Shown piece after piece: positions 1 to 5,846 of a stretch of 7,063 nucleotides of DNA. The position numbers and the translations under genes were made by a program. Each line of letters starts with the position of its first letter. Positions within the stretch are counted from its first letter, which is position 1. This DNA comes from an uncultured Bacilli bacterium (GTDB lineage: Bacteria > Bacillota_I > Bacilli_A > RFN20 > CAG-288), in the NCBI GenBank assembly GCA_948525355.1, contig CAOSOP010000063.1, forward strand, positions 1 through 7,063, given 5' to 3'. Below the pieces are notes generated by a model. It was not told where the DNA came from and ran no database searches. It was given only the letters and a program-made list of their open reading frames with translations.

Positions 1-369
1 GGAGGTGGCGCGGCAGCGCCATTGAGATACCAGTTCACATCACGTGGTGAACTAGGTATTTCTCCATGGGTTCCGGCTGATAAAGTTTATGGAATAATCA
101 GGATAAATTTAGGAAGCAACCCTATTAGCAATTTAGAAGTTGTTTCCTCTTTAAACATCCTATCACAAACTACTAATATGTACCACTATTACTATGGATA
201 TTGCTTACAAAACTACGCTCCAAAACTGTACTTAGGCACGCTCCAAACTACTGCTCAAAGCTGGCTCTATGACAACTTTAATGGCACCGTAACCGACCAA
301 ATTTACACGAAAAATATATGGCCAAATTCCTACCAGAGCAACTCACAAAAAGGCGAAGCAAATCTTTAG
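1..369 (+). CDS. Cassette-like ORF C1, 3' part (unrecognised variable domain, incomplete at 5' end)
   Basis: The frame is open from base 1 to the TAG at 367-369 and starts mid-protein in a Gly/Ala-rich stretch (GGGAAAPLRYQF), so the true 5' end lies outside the window. A TTG at 22-24 could nominally start it, but the GGAGGT at 1-6 is too far away for a normal ribosome binding site and encodes the conserved Gly-Gly. I do not recognise the family. By eye it aligns with C2 (3995-4420) at about 48 identical positions over roughly 110 residues, including PLRY, RG, NP, EV, LNI, YAPK, TLQT, WP and QKGEAN. It is rich in Tyr, Asn, Gln and Ser with several Trp, and has no membrane segment, which would suit an extracellular or ligand-binding domain (inference). 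GC is about 41% against about 32% in uvrB. The stop codon lies inside the antisense of the uvrB 3' end. Confidence 0.7.
   Translation, partial: GGGAAAPLRYQFTSRGELGISPWVPADKVYGIIRINLGSNPISNLEVVSSLNILSQTTNMYHYYYGYCLQNYAPKLYLGTLQTTAQSWLYDNFNGTVTDQIYTKNIWPNSYQSNSQKGEANL
7..20 (+). other. GC-rich hairpin at the 5' edge of cassette C1
   Basis: GGCGC-GGCA-GCGCC is a perfect 5-bp inverted repeat with a 4-nt loop, directly before the conserved Pro-Leu-Arg-Tyr codons. C2 has a different but similarly placed GC-rich foldback at 4324-4345. No T-run follows on either strand, so it does not look like a terminator. A role as a recombination or structural edge is speculation. Confidence 0.35.
346..359 (+). 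repeat. 14-nt cassette 3'-edge repeat, copy in C1
   Basis: CAAAAAGGCGAAGC is identical at the DNA level in C1, C2 (4002-4015, minus) and C3 (6923-6936, minus). It encodes QKGEA. Identity includes third codon positions, while the base directly after it differs in each copy (A, G, C). In C1 and C3 the identity extends two bases upstream (CA). Confidence 0.8.
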
Positions 370-2348
370 CCTCTAAGCAACTCATCCTTTAATTCTAGTA
401 TTGCATCCCTAAGATTAGCCGCTTCTTCAAAATCCAATGACCTAGCTGCTTCGCGCATTTCTTTTTCAAGCCTTTTTATTTCAGATTCAAGCTCATTTCT
501 AGTCTTATAACCGCTATCAGTCTTTTTACGTTTCTTATCTATTACTTTTATTGGCTCAGTTATAGGCTTTATAATTGTCTTTGGTACAATACCATGTTTT
601 TCGTTATATTCTTCTTGTATAGCTCTTCTTCTTTTCGTTTCTTCTATAGCTTCTTTCATTGATCTAGAAATATTATCAGCATACATTATTACCTTTCCTT
701 CACTATTTCTAGCAGCACGGCCAATAATCTGAATTAGTGAACGAGTAGAACGTAAAAAACCTTCCATATCAGCAGAAAGAATTGCTATTAAACTAACTTC
801 AGGAATATCCAATCCTTCTCTAAGTAAGTTAATTCCAACTAAAACTTCGATAATACCTTTACGAAGCTTATAAATTAATTCTGTTCTTTCTAGTGTTTTT
901 ATTTCATGTTGTAAGTGTTCAACCTTAATTCCTTGTGATTTATAAAACTCAGTTAAGTTCTTAGCATCAGAAATTGTCAATGAAACAACTAAAACTCGTT
1001 CATTTCTTTTTATTCTATCTTTTATTTCTTTTAACAAATCATTTACTGGGTTTATTGAAGTAGGTCTAACTTCAATAATCGGGTCTAATAAACCAGTTGG
1101 TCTAATTATTTGTTCATAAACAGAGTCACTTCCTGCCTGCTCTAATTCATAATCACCTGGTGTAGCAGATGTACAGATAAGATTTTTGAACTTTCCTTCA
1201 AATTCTTCAAATCTCAATGGTCTATTGTCTAATGCACTTGGAAGTCTAAATCCATATTCAACAAGGTTTATTTTACGTGCTCTATCACCATTGTACATAC
1301 CTCTTATTTGTGGCAGTGTTGTATGAGATTCATCAGCGAATAAAATATAATCATCAGGAAAATAATCAAAAAGTGTAAAAGGTGTTTCACCACTTTTTCT
1401 TCCATCTATATGACGAGAATAGTTTTCAACTCCTGGGCATATTCCCATTTCTTCCAAAGAATCCAAATCATGCATAGTTCTCATTTTAAGTCTTTGTTCT
1501 TCTAAATACTTTCCTTCTAGATGAAGAACATTTAACCTCTCAGCCAATTCTTCTCGAATTGTTTTCGTTGCTCTTTTGACTCTATCAAAGCTAGACGCAT
1601 GTTCATATGCCGGATATACTGGGAATGATTCAATTGTATGAAGTATTTCTAAACTCTGCGAATCTATGACATCAATTTCCGATATAACATCATCTTCGCT
1701 ATATACTCTTATAAAGTGTTTATCAGTATACGCAGGACTTATTTCTAACATATCACCTTTGAAAGCAAATGTTCCAGGCTTTTTATCATAATTATTTCTT
1801 TCATAAATAGCGTTAACAAGCTTTTCACCAATGGCATTCCTTGAAAATGGTTCGCCAACTCTTAATGAAAAAACTAACCCACGATATTCATCCGGATCTG
1901 TCAAACCATATATTGCCGCAACTGAAGCAACAACGATTGTATCTCTTCTTTCTAAAATTGAGTTAATCGCTGCTGACCTCATCATTTCAATTTCTTGATT
2001 CATCAACACAGCTTTTTCTATATATGTATCAGTTTTAGGTAGATACGCTTCTGGTTGATAAAAATCAAAATTAGAAACAAAATACTCAACTCTATTATTA
2101 GGAAAAAGCTCTTTTAACTCTACATATAACTGACTTGCTAAAGTTTTATTATGAACTAAAACTAAAGCAGGTCTTTGTAAAGATTCAATGACATTAGCCA
2201 TAGTAAATGTTTTACCTGTTCCGGTAGCACCTAATAATACTTGAACTCTTTTATTATTTTTAACACCTTCGATTAGTTTTTTTATTGCTTCTGGCTGGTC
2301 ACCTGTTGGTTGATATTTAGATACGATTTTAAATTTATTATCATCCAT
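366..2348 (-). CDS. uvrB: UvrABC system protein B (excinuclease ABC subunit B)
   Basis: UvrB is the damage-verifying helicase-like subunit of nucleotide excision repair. It receives DNA from UvrA, probes it with a beta-hairpin and recruits UvrC for incision. Its 660 residues are a normal full length. Visible features are Walker A GATGTGKT (40-47), the beta-hairpin region around 91-116 (FYQPEAYLP), the DESH box (339-342), the RPTGLLDPIIEVRP segment (416-429), NLLREGLD (507-514), the SLIQ..GRAARN helicase motif (537-548) and a C-terminal UVR motif (about 616-651) used to contact UvrA/UvrC. The ATG is 2 nt after the stop of the S41 protease gene with only a weak AGG upstream, so translation is probably coupled. 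Odd points: the aromatic cluster of the hairpin reads SNFDFY instead of the usual SYYDYY, and LQHE and SADMEGFLRST replace the usual LHSD and DADKEGFLRSE. Its stop overlaps that of cassette C1 on the other strand. Confidence 0.98.
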   Translation of the reverse strand: MDDNKFKIVSKYQPTGDQPEAIKKLIEGVKNNKRVQVLLGATGTGKTFTMANVIESLQRPALVLVHNKTLASQLYVELKELFPNNRVEYFVSNFDFYQPEAYLPKTDTYIEKAVLMNQEIEMMRSAAINSILERRDTIVVASVAAIYGLTDPDEYRGLVFSLRVGEPFSRNAIGEKLVNAIYERNNYDKKPGTFAFKGDMLEISPAYTDKHFIRVYSEDDVISEIDVIDSQSLEILHTIESFPVYPAYEHASSFDRVKRATKTIREELAERLNVLHLEGKYLEEQRLKMRTMHDLDSLEEMGICPGVENYSRHIDGRKSGETPFTLFDYFPDDYILFADESHTTLPQIRGMYNGDRARKINLVEYGFRLPSALDNRPLRFEEFEGKFKNLICTSATPGDYELEQAGSDSVYEQIIRPTGLLDPIIEVRPTSINPVNDLLKEIKDRIKRNERVLVVSLTISDAKNLTEFYKSQGIKVEHLQHEIKTLERTELIYKLRKGIIEVLVGINLLREGLDIPEVSLIAILSADMEGFLRSTRSLIQIIGRAARNSEGKVIMYADNISRSMKEAIEETKRRRAIQEEYNEKHGIVPKTIIKPITEPIKVIDKKRKKTDSGYKTRNELESEIKRLEKEMREAARSLDFEEAANLRDAILELKDELLRG

Positions 2349-2350
2349 AA

Positions 2351-3913
2351 TTAATACCTATCAAATACCACCCTTTCAAGTTCATTTTCCATATTCTCTT
2401 GTATTTTCTTATAAGTCTCAAACATAATTTGTTTTGAAACCTCATCATCATAAATAGAAGAAACAGTATAACCATAATCCGTTTGGAAACGATTTATTAT
2501 TCCCATTAAATCACCTTCTGGATTAATAGGTTTATTGTAACCTAAATAACTTAAGTTTTCATAAATATATGACAAATAGTCCATATAATCATCGTTAGAA
2601 AAAACACATTGATTATAATAAAATGGTGTATCCATATAATACTTTGAAGAATCAAAGTCAGCTTTAATTCCAACTTCATGAATAGATTCTTCTAGATCTG
2701 GACCAAAAACTTTACCATAAGTATATCTTAAAACAGAATTATCGTTAAATGTGAAGAAAGTTTGAGCAATACCTTTTCCATATGATGTAAAACCATAAGT
2801 TTTTGCATCATTATTCTGTATTAAACTTAATGATAACGCCTCACTTGCACTAGCAGACATGCCATTTTGCAATATTTTAATGTTACTAATATCATATTTA
2901 GGATTTTGTTTTTGTACACCTTTTTCGATGATATTACCATTCTTATCTTTAATTCCATAAATAACATCACCTTTTTTTGCGAATAAACAACTAATCAATA
3001 ACATTTGATTTAAATATCCACCAGTGTTGTTTCTCAAATCAATTATTAAAGTATCAATCTTAGTTTCAGCATCAAGAATCTTTACAACTTCATCATAAGG
3101 ATTACCTAAAAAAGAATCGATTCTTATGGTAAGAGTATTCTTTCCATCAACATTATCCTTTCTTACTAACCAAGCGGTATCAGCATTAAAATAAGATTTA
3201 CTAACAACATATTCTAACTCTACACCATTTCTATCAATATAATATGTTGATTCTTTTTTCATAGCCGATGAAGCAATTTCAGATATTTCCTTAAAAGATT
3301 TATTCTTCAATTCATATTCTGTATCATCAACTTTAATTTTTGTTATTACATCACCTTTTTGAGCACCTTTTTTTGCCATAGCTCCGTCAGAATAAACACT
3401 AGTAAGCATAATACCATCAGGAACAAACAAAGTTTCAACTCCAAGGCCAGTTCCATCCATGTCAAGATTTTGATCACTCATACTTGGAGTAACAAATGTA
3501 TATTTATCAACTGTTTGAAAACTATTAATCATAATATCAGTGACAATATTAGTGACATCATCTTGTGTTTTTCCATAATACCAACCCGAACTTAAAGTTT
3601 CATAACACTCGATTATCTTTATTAAATCAGGATCAGTAATTTTATTAACACTATTTCCATACGCATAACCGCCTATCATTCCAAAAAGGAAAGCAGACAA
3701 ACCAACAATTGAAGAAATAAAAAGCAAATTATTTCTTTTTTGCTTATTTCTAACTTTTTCCAAATTACTATTATTTTCTTGAGGAAGCAACTTACTTGTA
3801 TCAAGTTCCTTGTGGATATGGTCATCTATTTCTTTTTCAATCTTAGATGAATCAACTTTAGTTTCTTCTTCAACATCATCAATCACTTCCAAATCATTAT
3901 CTTCAAATTTCAT
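2351..3913 (-). CDS. Membrane-anchored S41 (C-terminal processing) peptidase with PDZ domain
   Basis: This is an S41/Ctp-family serine protease of the envelope. With the ATG at 3911-3913 it has 520 residues. A GTG at 3920-3922 in the same frame is rejected because it lies inside the AGGTGA ribosome binding site. Order: acidic cytosolic N-terminus (1-55), a basic patch (KVRNKQKR), one transmembrane helix (about 62-86), a PDZ domain (about 150-240, GTGLGVE and GAQKGDVITKI), then the protease domain. In the protease domain, SASASE gives catalytic Ser355, and YGKGIAQ gives Lys380 and Gln384. The Ser-Lys spacing of 25 and the K-x3-Q pattern match E. coli Prc. LRNNTGGYL (about 293-301) is the usual family segment. 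The C-terminal 50 residues (INRFQTDYGYTV..IYDDEVSKQ) resemble a peptidoglycan-binding type 1 repeat. It is co-transcribed with uvrB. The substrate is unknown; relatives process signalling or cell-wall proteins. Confidence 0.92.
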   Translation of the reverse strand: MKFEDNDLEVIDDVEEETKVDSSKIEKEIDDHIHKELDTSKLLPQENNSNLEKVRNKQKRNNLLFISSIVGLSAFLFGMIGGYAYGNSVNKITDPDLIKIIECYETLSSGWYYGKTQDDVTNIVTDIMINSFQTVDKYTFVTPSMSDQNLDMDGTGLGVETLFVPDGIMLTSVYSDGAMAKKGAQKGDVITKIKVDDTEYELKNKSFKEISEIASSAMKKESTYYIDRNGVELEYVVSKSYFNADTAWLVRKDNVDGKNTLTIRIDSFLGNPYDEVVKILDAETKIDTLIIDLRNNTGGYLNQMLLISCLFAKKGDVIYGIKDKNGNIIEKGVQKQNPKYDISNIKILQNGMSASASEALSLSLIQNNDAKTYGFTSYGKGIAQTFFTFNDNSVLRYTYGKVFGPDLEESIHEVGIKADFDSSKYYMDTPFYYNQCVFSNDDYMDYLSYIYENLSYLGYNKPINPEGDLMGIINRFQTDYGYTVSSIYDDEVSKQIMFETYKKIQENMENELERVVFDRY

Positions 3914-3918
3914 ATCAA

Positions 3919-3924
3919 TCACCT
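3919..3924 (-). promoter_or_regulatory. Ribosome binding site that sets the S41 protease start
   Basis: AGGTGA on the minus strand lies 5 nt before the ATG at 3911-3913. The in-frame GTG 9 nt upstream overlaps this element and has no purine-rich site of its own, so the ATG is the better start. Confidence 0.7.
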
Positions 3925-3939
3925 ATCTATTTGATAAAT

Positions 3940-3948
3940 ATTATATCA
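3940..3948 (-). promoter_or_regulatory. Extended -10 promoter of the S41 protease-uvrB operon
   Basis: TGATATAAT (minus strand) is a perfect extended -10. No good -35 stands 17 nt upstream, which this promoter type tolerates. The transcript would start near 3933, giving a leader of about 20 nt. It lies in the 81-nt gap between this gene and the stop codon of cassette C2, so C2 does not disrupt it. Confidence 0.6.
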
Positions 3949-3994
3949 TAATGTAATACAAATTAATTATGTGTTTTTTTATATATACTAACCA

Positions 3995-4420
3995 TTAGTT
4001 CGCTTCGCCTTTTTGCCCTGCCTCGAAATTTTGTGGCCAATCCATTTTTTGCGTGTTTTTCCAGCTATCTTCGTCGTTATAAATCCAGTTCGTTGCAATA
4101 GTTTGTAGCGTACTGAAGTACATCTTTGGAGCATATTTTTCAGGGCAGTTTTGTTGGTTGTAGAATAGCATTTCAGCCGTTTGGTTAGCGATGTTTAGCA
4201 TAGAAGCAACTTCAATCTTTGTTAATGGGTTGTTTCCTTTATTTATCATTCCGATACTATATTCTTCGCTACTAATATTCCATGATGAAAACCCAATATG
4301 GCCTCTTGCAATAAACTCATAACGGAGTGGTTCGCCTCCACCTCCTATCGCACCCCCTCGTCCTTCTCCTGGGGTCGCAGCCTCGGGGGCGTTGGAGGTG
4401 TGGGAGTTAGTGGGGGTGAG
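3995..4420 (-). CDS. Start-less cassette ORF C2 (complete silent copy of the QKGEAN-terminated domain)
   Basis: The frame is open for 141 codons, from just after an in-frame TAG at 4421-4423 to the TAA at 3995-3997, but has no ATG, GTG or TTG in its first 57 codons. The first ATG (4247-4249) is mid-domain and lacks a ribosome binding site, so an 84-residue product from it is unlikely to be a real gene. The conceptual protein begins with a Pro/Thr/Ala then Gly-rich linker (about 1-29, ending IGGGG), followed by PLRYEF, RGHIGFSSW, a middle with NNPLTKIEV and LNIANQT, then CPEKYAPKMY, TLQT and a final QKGEAN. It matches C1 along its whole length and C3 at the 3' end. Nothing is frameshifted or broken, which argues against simple decay. 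The hydrolase terminator lies immediately upstream and no promoter separates them, so it is probably untranscribed. I do not recognise the domain; a donor for an expressed gene elsewhere is my inference. Confidence 0.65.
   Translation of the reverse strand, partial: LTPTNSHTSNAPEAATPGEGRGGAIGGGGEPLRYEFIARGHIGFSSWNISSEEYSIGMINKGNNPLTKIEVASMLNIANQTAEMLFYNQQNCPEKYAPKMYFSTLQTIATNWIYNDEDSWKNTQKMDWPQNFEAGQKGEAN
4002..4015 (-). repeat. 14-nt cassette 3'-edge repeat, copy in C2
   Basis: The minus strand reads CAAAAAGGCGAAGC, identical to the copies in C1 and C3. It is followed by GAAC and then TAA, so here the stop comes directly after the Asn codon of QKGEAN. Confidence 0.8.
4321..4420 (-). other. 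GC-rich 5' segment of cassette C2
   Basis: By hand count about 66 of 100 bases are G or C, in a region otherwise near 30-40%. On the minus strand it is C-rich at its start and G-rich toward the domain, encoding a Pro/Thr/Ala then Gly linker. GGAGGTGG (4338-4345) is shared with the first 8 bases of C1. It can fold back on CCACTCC (4324-4330) with one bulged G and a 7-nt loop. The composition changes abruptly at the terminator T-run just upstream, so this looks like the cassette's left boundary. Confidence 0.6.
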
Positions 4421-4427
4421 CTATAAT

Positions 4428-4457
4428 AAAAAAAGCACAGCTATTAACTATGCTTTT
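4428..4457 (-). terminator. Rho-independent terminator of the alpha/beta-hydrolase gene
   Basis: On the minus strand AAAAGCATAG pairs with CTGTGCTTTT over 10 bp with one G-U pair and a 7-nt loop (4441-4447), followed by a run of seven T (4434-4428). The left arm contains the hydrolase stop codon TAG (4448-4450). It should stop transcription just before cassette C2. Confidence 0.8.
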
Positions 4458-5461
4458 ATATCCGTTTTAACATTATGTACTTCTTTTGATTTTTTATCAT
4501 TATATAAATCTATACATTTATTAACATGACTACTTATATCTACGAACACTGTTTTCTCTGCACCAGTTTCATTAATTATCTCATGCCTATAGCCATCGTA
4601 TAGTTTTATTTCTGCGCTCTGCTTTCCTTTAGTATAGAACTTTTGTAATTTCTTTACACCCTTTCCATAACTTCCAACTGGATCATCTTTACCTGCGATA
4701 AGAAGAATTGGTACAGGTTTAGATATTTCTTTAACTCTCTTAATCTGGAAGGTTGGCTTTAAACCATTAAATAAATTGAAGTAGAAACTAAATGAACATG
4801 TAAATCCGCACAATGGATCTTTGTCAAAAGCTTGAACATTTTCTTCATTTGCTGAAAGCCATCTATTTGCTGATTTGTATCCATCTGGGAAAGCTTTAAA
4901 TTTACGATTAAACTTTCTAATTTGATTATTCTTAAAGAACTTTGATGGAGCCATTTTCTTTCTCTCGCTCATAAACTTATTCATTATTTTAGATGCAACT
5001 CTTCCCATAACAAATGTTGAATTATTAGCGGAAGAACCAGAAAGAATCAAACCATCTAAAGTATCAGAATATCTTTGATAATATCTTTGGGAAACAAACG
5101 ATCCCATAGAATGACCTAATAAGATTGTAGGCAACATATTCAAACGCACATATATAATCAATTCATGCAAATAGTTAATTGCAAGCTTGAATCCACTGTT
5201 TGGCCAAACTCCTAAGCCTAACTTTGGTTTTTCTGGACATGTAACATTGAGACCATGACCTGGTTGGTCAACAGCATATACATTATATCCTTCTTTATTC
5301 AAATATTGCGCTAACTTGTCATATCTAAAAGAATGTTCACCCATTCCGTGTGCAATGACAACATTAGCTTTAGGTGTTATATTTTTATCATCAACTGTCC
5401 AAGCGTTACCATAAATAGTATCACCCCATCCAGCCTGTATTTTTATTTGTGAATGTGCCAT
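4448..5461 (-). CDS. Alpha/beta-hydrolase, monoacylglycerol lipase / lysophospholipase type
   Basis: This 337-residue protein is a serine hydrolase of the Hydrolase_4 (PldB/monoacylglycerol lipase-like) group, cytosolic because there is no signal peptide or membrane helix. Visible elements are the oxyanion-hole motif HGMGEH (38-43), DQPGHG (65-70), the nucleophile elbow GHSMGS with Ser118, the acid Asp260 in GKDDPVG (257-263) and His293 in GYRHEI. A Lys/Arg-rich, probably helical stretch (about 157-200) sits where the lid of these enzymes usually lies. The C-terminus is Lys-rich. The start is supported by GGAGG 7 nt upstream. It appears monocistronic, with its own promoter (5495-5523) and terminator. 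The likely reaction is hydrolysis of a monoacylglycerol, lysophospholipid or similar ester; the actual substrate cannot be read from the sequence. Confidence 0.9.
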   Translation of the reverse strand: MAHSQIKIQAGWGDTIYGNAWTVDDKNITPKANVVIAHGMGEHSFRYDKLAQYLNKEGYNVYAVDQPGHGLNVTCPEKPKLGLGVWPNSGFKLAINYLHELIIYVRLNMLPTILLGHSMGSFVSQRYYQRYSDTLDGLILSGSSANNSTFVMGRVASKIMNKFMSERKKMAPSKFFKNNQIRKFNRKFKAFPDGYKSANRWLSANEENVQAFDKDPLCGFTCSFSFYFNLFNGLKPTFQIKRVKEISKPVPILLIAGKDDPVGSYGKGVKKLQKFYTKGKQSAEIKLYDGYRHEIINETGAEKTVFVDISSHVNKCIDLYNDKKSKEVHNVKTDIKA

Positions 5462-5468
5462 AACTGTT

Positions 5469-5473
5469 CCTCC
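5469..5473 (-). promoter_or_regulatory. Strong ribosome binding site of the hydrolase
   Basis: GGAGG on the minus strand lies 7 nt before the ATG at 5459-5461. It is the best Shine-Dalgarno sequence in the window and fixes this start. Confidence 0.8.
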
Positions 5474-5494
5474 ATTTTCAAAATGTTATAATAT

Positions 5495-5523
5495 ATTATA
5501 ATAATAAGTATATATAAATACAA
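5495..5523 (-). promoter_or_regulatory. Sigma-A-like promoter of the hydrolase gene
   Basis: The minus strand has TTGTAT (5523-5518), a 17-nt spacer and a perfect TATAAT (5500-5495). Transcription would start around 5488, giving a leader of about 27 nt before the ATG. Other TA-rich hexamers nearby make the exact -10 uncertain. Confidence 0.6.
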
Positions 5524-5590
5524 TGAAAAACATTAAAATAAAGCGATGTTCTAATAATTTAATCAAAGATGTTGTATAAAGAATAATATA

Positions 5591-5619
5591 TTGAAATAAT
5601 TAGTAATGTTATCTATAAT
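5591..5619 (+). promoter_or_regulatory. Sigma-A-like promoter of the tRNA-Arg gene
   Basis: TTGAAA (5591-5596), a 17-nt spacer and TATAAT (5614-5619) form a near-consensus promoter. The start would be near 5626, about 54 nt before the mature tRNA. It diverges from the hydrolase promoter. Confidence 0.75.
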
Positions 5620-5628
5620 TTCATAAGA

Positions 5629-5659
5629 GTGGAAAAATTACAAACAGTATTCTTTCCAC
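5629..5659 (+). other. Hairpin in the 5' leader of the tRNA precursor
   Basis: GTGGAAA (5629-5635) and TTTCCAC (5653-5659) are perfectly complementary over 7 bp around a 17-nt loop. The hairpin begins only a few bases after the predicted transcription start. It has no T-run, so it is not an obvious terminator; it might protect or position the precursor for processing (inference). Confidence 0.45.
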
Positions 5660-5679
5660 AATAAATCTTCTAAAATTGT

Positions 5680-5756
<77 letters not shown>

Positions 5757-5790
5757 TTCTAAAGTATTAAATTATCATAATAAAAATATA

Positions 5791-5815
5791 TAGTATTAAA
5801 AAAACACTACTTTTT
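5791..5815. terminator. Possible bidirectional terminator between tRNA-Arg and the HExxH protein gene
   Basis: TAGTAT (5791-5796) and ACACTA (5804-5809) form a 6-bp stem with one G-T pair and a 7-nt loop. It is followed on the plus strand by CTTTTT and on the minus strand by TATATTTTT. The position between convergent genes fits, but the stem is weak and AT-rich. Confidence 0.4.
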
Positions 5816-5846
5816 ATGTATTAAGACTAAATTATTTATAAATGAT

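Noticed and set aside
1..24. GGAGGT at 1-6 as ribosome binding site for a TTG start at 22-24 in C1
   Set aside because: The spacing is about 15 nt, and the same bases encode the conserved Gly-Gly-Gly that also precedes PLRY in C2, where no start exists.
3359..3595. 78-codon open frame on the plus strand
   Set aside because: It lies wholly antisense inside the S41 protease gene, has no ribosome binding site and encodes a low-complexity Ile/Asn/Ser/Thr-rich peptide; it is a shadow of the real gene.
3920..3922. GTG as start of the S41 protease
   Set aside because: The codon is part of the AGGTGA ribosome binding site of the ATG at 3911-3913 and has no such site of its own.
3995..4249. C2 as an ordinary 84-residue gene from the ATG at 4247-4249
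   Set aside because: The homology to C1 extends 30 residues upstream of this Met, and no ribosome binding site or promoter precedes it.
5470..5487. CATTTTcAAAATG palindrome in the hydrolase leader as an operator
   Set aside because: It is 6 bp per arm in very AT-rich DNA, occurs once, and overlaps the ribosome binding site flank; too weak to list.
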